NCBI GenBank assembly: GCA_031257725.1
Contig: JAIROD010000547.1
Location: forward strand, 1-7,920
Direction: 5' to 3'
From: Planctomycetaceae bacterium
GTDB lineage: Bacteria; Planctomycetota; Planctomycetia; Pirellulales; Thermoguttaceae
DNA: 7,920 bases
The position numbers and the translations under genes were made by a program. Shown in pieces: positions 5,425 through 7,920 of this stretch. The notes under the pieces are model-generated. The model saw only the letters and a list, made by a program, of their open reading frames with translations, was not told the DNA's origin and made no database searches. The number at the start of each line of letters is the position of its first letter. Position 1 is the first letter of the stretch.

Positions 5425-7320
5425 ATGAGAATGACGATTTTTGTTTCCCTATCGTTTTTATTTTCAATTGGGTTTGTACTTTCAATTGGTTCTGTTTTGG
5501 CTCAAGAATCGTCTTTGCAGGCGCAACTCGAACAAGGACTGAGTTATCGTCCCGTTCAGAGTGATACCGCAATCGACATTCCGTCAGAACAAGATGCCAA
5601 GCTTTGTGAAATCAAAGTTTCCAATGATAAACGCGGACTGATTATTCTTAGTCCGCAAAAAAATACGCTTCGCATTTTTTCAGATACCAACGGTGATGTG
5701 CGGGTTGATCAATGGTCATATTTCCAAAACGGTGTTGAAGTTTACCGTGATATTGATTCAAACGGCAACGGCAAAGCAGACCAATACCGTTGGCTTAACA
5801 GTGCGGGAACCCGTTGGGGAATCGATGCCAATGAAGATAAAATCATTGATTACTGGAAAGAAATCTCCGCAGAAGAAGTTTCACGCGAAATTGTGTTGGC
5901 TCTGGCTGAAAATGATAACGCACGTTTTCTACGTGTTGCGTTGAATGAGGAAGAACTCAAAGAACTTGCGCTCGGAGAATCATTGAAGAACTCCGTTACC
6001 CAAAAAGTCGCCGCATTGAAAACCGGTTTTGCCGCCGCGGCTCAATCTATTGCACTGAAAACCGGTAATGCAAACGGTCATGCGGTCGAATGGCATCAAC
6101 TCAATGCGGTTTTGCCGGGCGTGGTGCCGAGTAATGATCAGAGTAACCGCAAAGACCTTTTTGTTTATGAAAATGCAACGGCAACAGCAGGCGATGGCGA
6201 AAAAACAGTTCAGATCGCGATTGGAACATTGGTGAAAATTGCGGACAATAATTGGCGGACTCTTGATTTGCCGAAAGTTTATGACGAAAACCATTTTTCT
6301 TATACTTTCATTCTGCCTGCCGCCGTTCAAACAAATTCTGCGCCGGCGAGCAATGAAGTGGTTGCGTTAATGAACGAATATCAGGAAATTCAATCGCAAA
6401 TCCCTAAACTTCCGGCGGATCAACGACCGGCAAAACATAAAGAAGTGATTGCTCGGATTATTCAGATTATCGCCAAAGTCCCCACAGAAGAAGAGCGTGA
6501 AAACTGGATTCGACAATTGGCTGATACCATTATGGACGCGACAAGCCGTAACGAATTTCCTAATGGCGGCGAACAAATGGAGGCTCTGTTCAAAACGGTC
6601 AACAAACCCGGTAACGAAGAACTGGCTGCTCATGTCCGTAGCCGACAAATTATGACTGATTATTATTTGTCAATGCAAACGGGCGGCGATGATATGCGTG
6701 CCTACTCGAAATGGCTTGAAAATCTCGAAACGATGGCAACTGAATTTGAAAAAACGGAAGCCGGTATTGAAGGAATGATGCAACTGGCGGTTTACCGTGA
6801 AATGTCTGCACGGTCTGCGGAAGAACCGCTCAAATGGTATGCCAAAGTTGCCCAACTTGCCGCTGGAAAACCACTCGGTGAAAAAGCCAAAGGTGCGATC
6901 CGACGATTAACTGCAACCGGAAAAGAAATTCCATTCCAGACAACCGATATTTCCGGAAAACCATTTGATATTGTTTCACTTAAAGGCAAAATGGTACTTC
7001 TTTGTTTCTGGGACACTCCGACTATTTCACATCTTGCTCTTATCAAACCGGTTGTCGATAAATTGGCGGACACGGGCTTACAACCAATCAGTGTGAACTT
7101 GGACGCTGATTTGCAAACGGCAAAATCATCTGTTGCCAAAGCCGCTCTTTCGTGGACACAACTTTATTCTTCGGGAGGACTTGAAAGTTCAATTGCCGTG
7201 TACTGGGGAATTTCAACTCCGCCGTGTATGATTTTGTACGGTAAAGATGGTAAAATCATTCAGTCCAATATTCAATCCGCAGATGAATTACAACAAGTGA
7301 TCTCCGAAACCGCCAAATAA
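5425..7320 (+). CDS. Secreted thioredoxin-fold protein with Ca-loop-like motifs, active site lost (631 aa)
   Basis: The start is ATG at 5425, with an alternative at 5431; no strong ribosome binding site marks either. A signal peptide ends at VLA-QE (residue 26). Residues 87-142 hold three acidic loops, DTNGDVRVD, DSNGNGKAD and DANEDKIID, each followed by an aromatic residue and resembling dockerin or thrombospondin-3 calcium loops. Residues about 310-500 look helical. From about residue 502 a TlpA/AhpC-like thioredoxin fold is visible: a TTDISGKPFDIVSLKGK lead-in, LLCFWDTPTISH where WAxWCGPC is expected, and ISTPPCMILYGKDGKII with the cis-proline region. Thr533 and His536 replace the two cysteines, so oxidoreductase activity is not expected. 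This architecture occurs in planctomycetes as far as I recall. The role may be structural, chaperone-like or binding. Acts outside the inner membrane. Confidence 0.9.
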   Translation: MRMTIFVSLSFLFSIGFVLSIGSVLAQESSLQAQLEQGLSYRPVQSDTAIDIPSEQDAKLCEIKVSNDKRGLIILSPQKNTLRIFSDTNGDVRVDQWSYFQNGVEVYRDIDSNGNGKADQYRWLNSAGTRWGIDANEDKIIDYWKEISAEEVSREIVLALAENDNARFLRVALNEEELKELALGESLKNSVTQKVAALKTGFAAAAQSIALKTGNANGHAVEWHQLNAVLPGVVPSNDQSNRKDLFVYENATATAGDGEKTVQIAIGTLVKIADNNWRTLDLPKVYDENHFSYTFILPAAVQTNSAPASNEVVALMNEYQEIQSQIPKLPADQRPAKHKEVIARIIQIIAKVPTEEERENWIRQLADTIMDATSRNEFPNGGEQMEALFKTVNKPGNEELAAHVRSRQIMTDYYLSMQTGGDDMRAYSKWLENLETMATEFEKTEAGIEGMMQLAVYREMSARSAEEPLKWYAKVAQLAAGKPLGEKAKGAIRRLTATGKEIPFQTTDISGKPFDIVSLKGKMVLLCFWDTPTISHLALIKPVVDKLADTGLQPISVNLDADLQTAKSSVAKAALSWTQLYSSGGLESSIAVYWGISTPPCMILYGKDGKIIQSNIQSADELQQVISETAK

Positions 7321-7422
7321 ATCATTCATAATTATTCAGTATTCTTCAGTCGTCTGTCTTGGCGTACTTTTTTGCTGATGATTTCACATTTTTTTGGGGC
7401 GTTAATCATCGAAGGGAACGAT

Positions 7423-7447
7423 AAAAAAATCCGTCCCGCTAGGGACG
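7423..7447 (-). terminator. Terminator-like hairpin, leftward; possible dispersed palindrome
   Basis: CGTCCC at 7432-7437 pairs with GGGACG at 7442-7447 around a GCTA loop, and one G-T pair extends the stem. Read leftward it is followed by seven T (7429-7423). It would end a transcript of the leftward gene at the right edge, about 350 bases after its stop. The compact palindrome may also be a copy of a dispersed genomic repeat. Confidence 0.5.
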
Positions 7448-7517
7448 ACATATTGTTAGTAGTAGAAAACAGATCGCGACTGAATAGTTACAAAAAATTA
7501 TTAAAATTGTGTAATTT

Positions 7518-7749
7518 GTCGCCCTACAATTGATAAATGTCGCTCTGCAATTGGTCAATGTTGCCCTACAATTGGTTAATGTCGCCCTACAATTGGTTAA
7601 ATGTCGTTCTACAATTGGTTAATGTCGTTCTACAATTGGTTAATGTCGTCCTACAATTGGTTAATGTTGTCCTACAATTGGTTAATGTTGTCCTACAATT
7701 GGTTAATGTCGTCCTACAATTGGTTAATGCAGCCCTACAATTGATAAGA
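7518..7749. repeat. 21-bp tandem repeat array, 11 units
   Basis: Units start at 7518, 7539, 7560, 7581, 7603, 7624, 7645, 7666, 7687, 7708 and 7729. Each begins GTCG or a variant and contains CTACAATTGGTTAAT. The fourth unit has one extra A (22 bp), which breaks any reading frame. Both outermost units carry GATAA in place of GGTTAA. Interior units differ by transitions only, at positions 3, 5, 6, 9 and 18. Each unit holds a CAATTG palindrome. There is no CRISPR-like spacer between units. Confidence 0.95.
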
Positions 7750-7794
7750 AATACACGACAAAATGCGGAAATTGGTAATATCGCAGTGGAATTT

Positions 7795-7920
7795 TCAAAA
7801 GGTACTATTGATATCGTCATAAACTCCGTTCCAATAATCCTCTGGCGTATAAGGATTATGAGGTGGTGGAGTATCCATAATAGGACCAGTGGGCATAGGG
7901 TGAATTGTCAATCCCATTGG
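7795..7920 (-). CDS. 3' end of an unidentified leftward gene (41 codons visible)
   Basis: A leftward frame is open from the right edge to a TGA at 7797-7795. The visible 41 residues are rich in proline and aromatic residues: a stretch HPMPTGPIMDTPPPHNPYTP is followed by EDYWNGVYDDINSTF. This reads like the tail of a real protein, with a low-complexity Pro segment and an amphipathic acidic end. The family cannot be recognised. The 21-bp array and a terminator-like hairpin lie downstream in its direction. With only 42 codons, chance openness cannot be ruled out. Confidence 0.5.
   Translation of the reverse strand, partial: PMGLTIHPMPTGPIMDTPPPHNPYTPEDYWNGVYDDINSTF

Larger units (their letters stand above)
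7321..7794. other. Convergent intergenic region with tandem repeats
   Basis: The stretch lies between the rightward thioredoxin-fold gene and a leftward gene that enters from the right edge. It holds a weak hairpin (7377-7383 with 7404-7410, 20-base loop, no T tract), a leftward terminator-like hairpin (7423-7447) and an eleven-unit 21-bp array (7518-7749). I see no clear terminator for the thioredoxin-fold gene. Confidence 0.65.

Noticed and set aside
7377..7410. Hairpin GATGATT/AATCATC as terminator of the thioredoxin-fold gene
   Set aside because: It has a seven-base A/T-rich stem with a 20-base loop and no T tract after it.
7518..7749. CRISPR array
   Set aside because: Repeats are directly adjacent with no spacers and no cas genes are in the window.
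7795..7814. TCAAAAGGTAC shared with the centre of the 132-bp palindrome
   Set aside because: An 11-base match with no extension into the arms, lying in a probable coding end, is best explained by chance.
7587..7820. Leftward open frame with a repeated NCRTTLT heptapeptide
   Set aside because: The heptapeptide is just the 21-bp array read in one frame. The 22-bp unit at 7581-7602 breaks the frame, and the upstream part overlaps a better frame ending at 7795.

Overview
The window most likely comes from a planctomycete with a fairly AT-rich genome. Three genes point that way. One is a very cysteine-rich secreted protein built from YTV/YQV-C repeats, the type known from the proteinaceous cell wall of Rhodopirellula and relatives. 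The second is a polytopic membrane protein whose soluble C-terminal domain resembles the planctomycete family DUF6798. The third is a secreted protein with acidic, calcium-loop-like motifs and a C-terminal thioredoxin fold. These family calls are from memory of motifs, not from a search, and placement below phylum is not possible.

Layout, left to right. (1) 1-1998, rightward: a DUF6798-like membrane protein, open at the left edge, with two in-frame 9-bp minisatellites in loops that should lie on the same side of the membrane. (2) 1999-2175: an A/T hairpin and a sigma-70-like promoter overlapped by an inverted repeat. (3) 2176-2388, rightward: a 70-residue lipoprotein with a strong intrinsic terminator. 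(4) 2389-2822: convergent intergenic region with a 132-bp near-perfect palindrome that looks like a transposase-less (MITE-like) element, then the terminator of the next gene. (5) 2823-4688, leftward: the YTV-repeat wall protein. (6) 4689-5424: divergent intergenic region with an inverted repeat, a promoter for the gene to the right and a possible relic coding stretch. (7) 5425-7320, rightward: the thioredoxin-fold protein, which has lost both active-site cysteines. (8) 7321-7794: convergent intergenic region with a leftward terminator-like hairpin and eleven 21-bp tandem repeats. (9) 7795-7920, leftward: the 3' end of a gene that continues past the right edge.

Nothing here is an operon of several genes: each gene seems to have its own signals. 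The most suggestive relation is the divergent pair of a cysteine-rich wall protein and a secreted, cysteine-less thioredoxin-fold protein. Both should act outside the inner membrane, and they share a 736-bp upstream region. A role for the second in folding or assembling the first is speculation. No phage, CRISPR, defence, tRNA or rRNA gene is visible. The items most worth following are the large palindrome, the 21-bp array, the shared 60-residue super-period of two diverged blocks in the wall protein, and the dead-looking thioredoxin domain.
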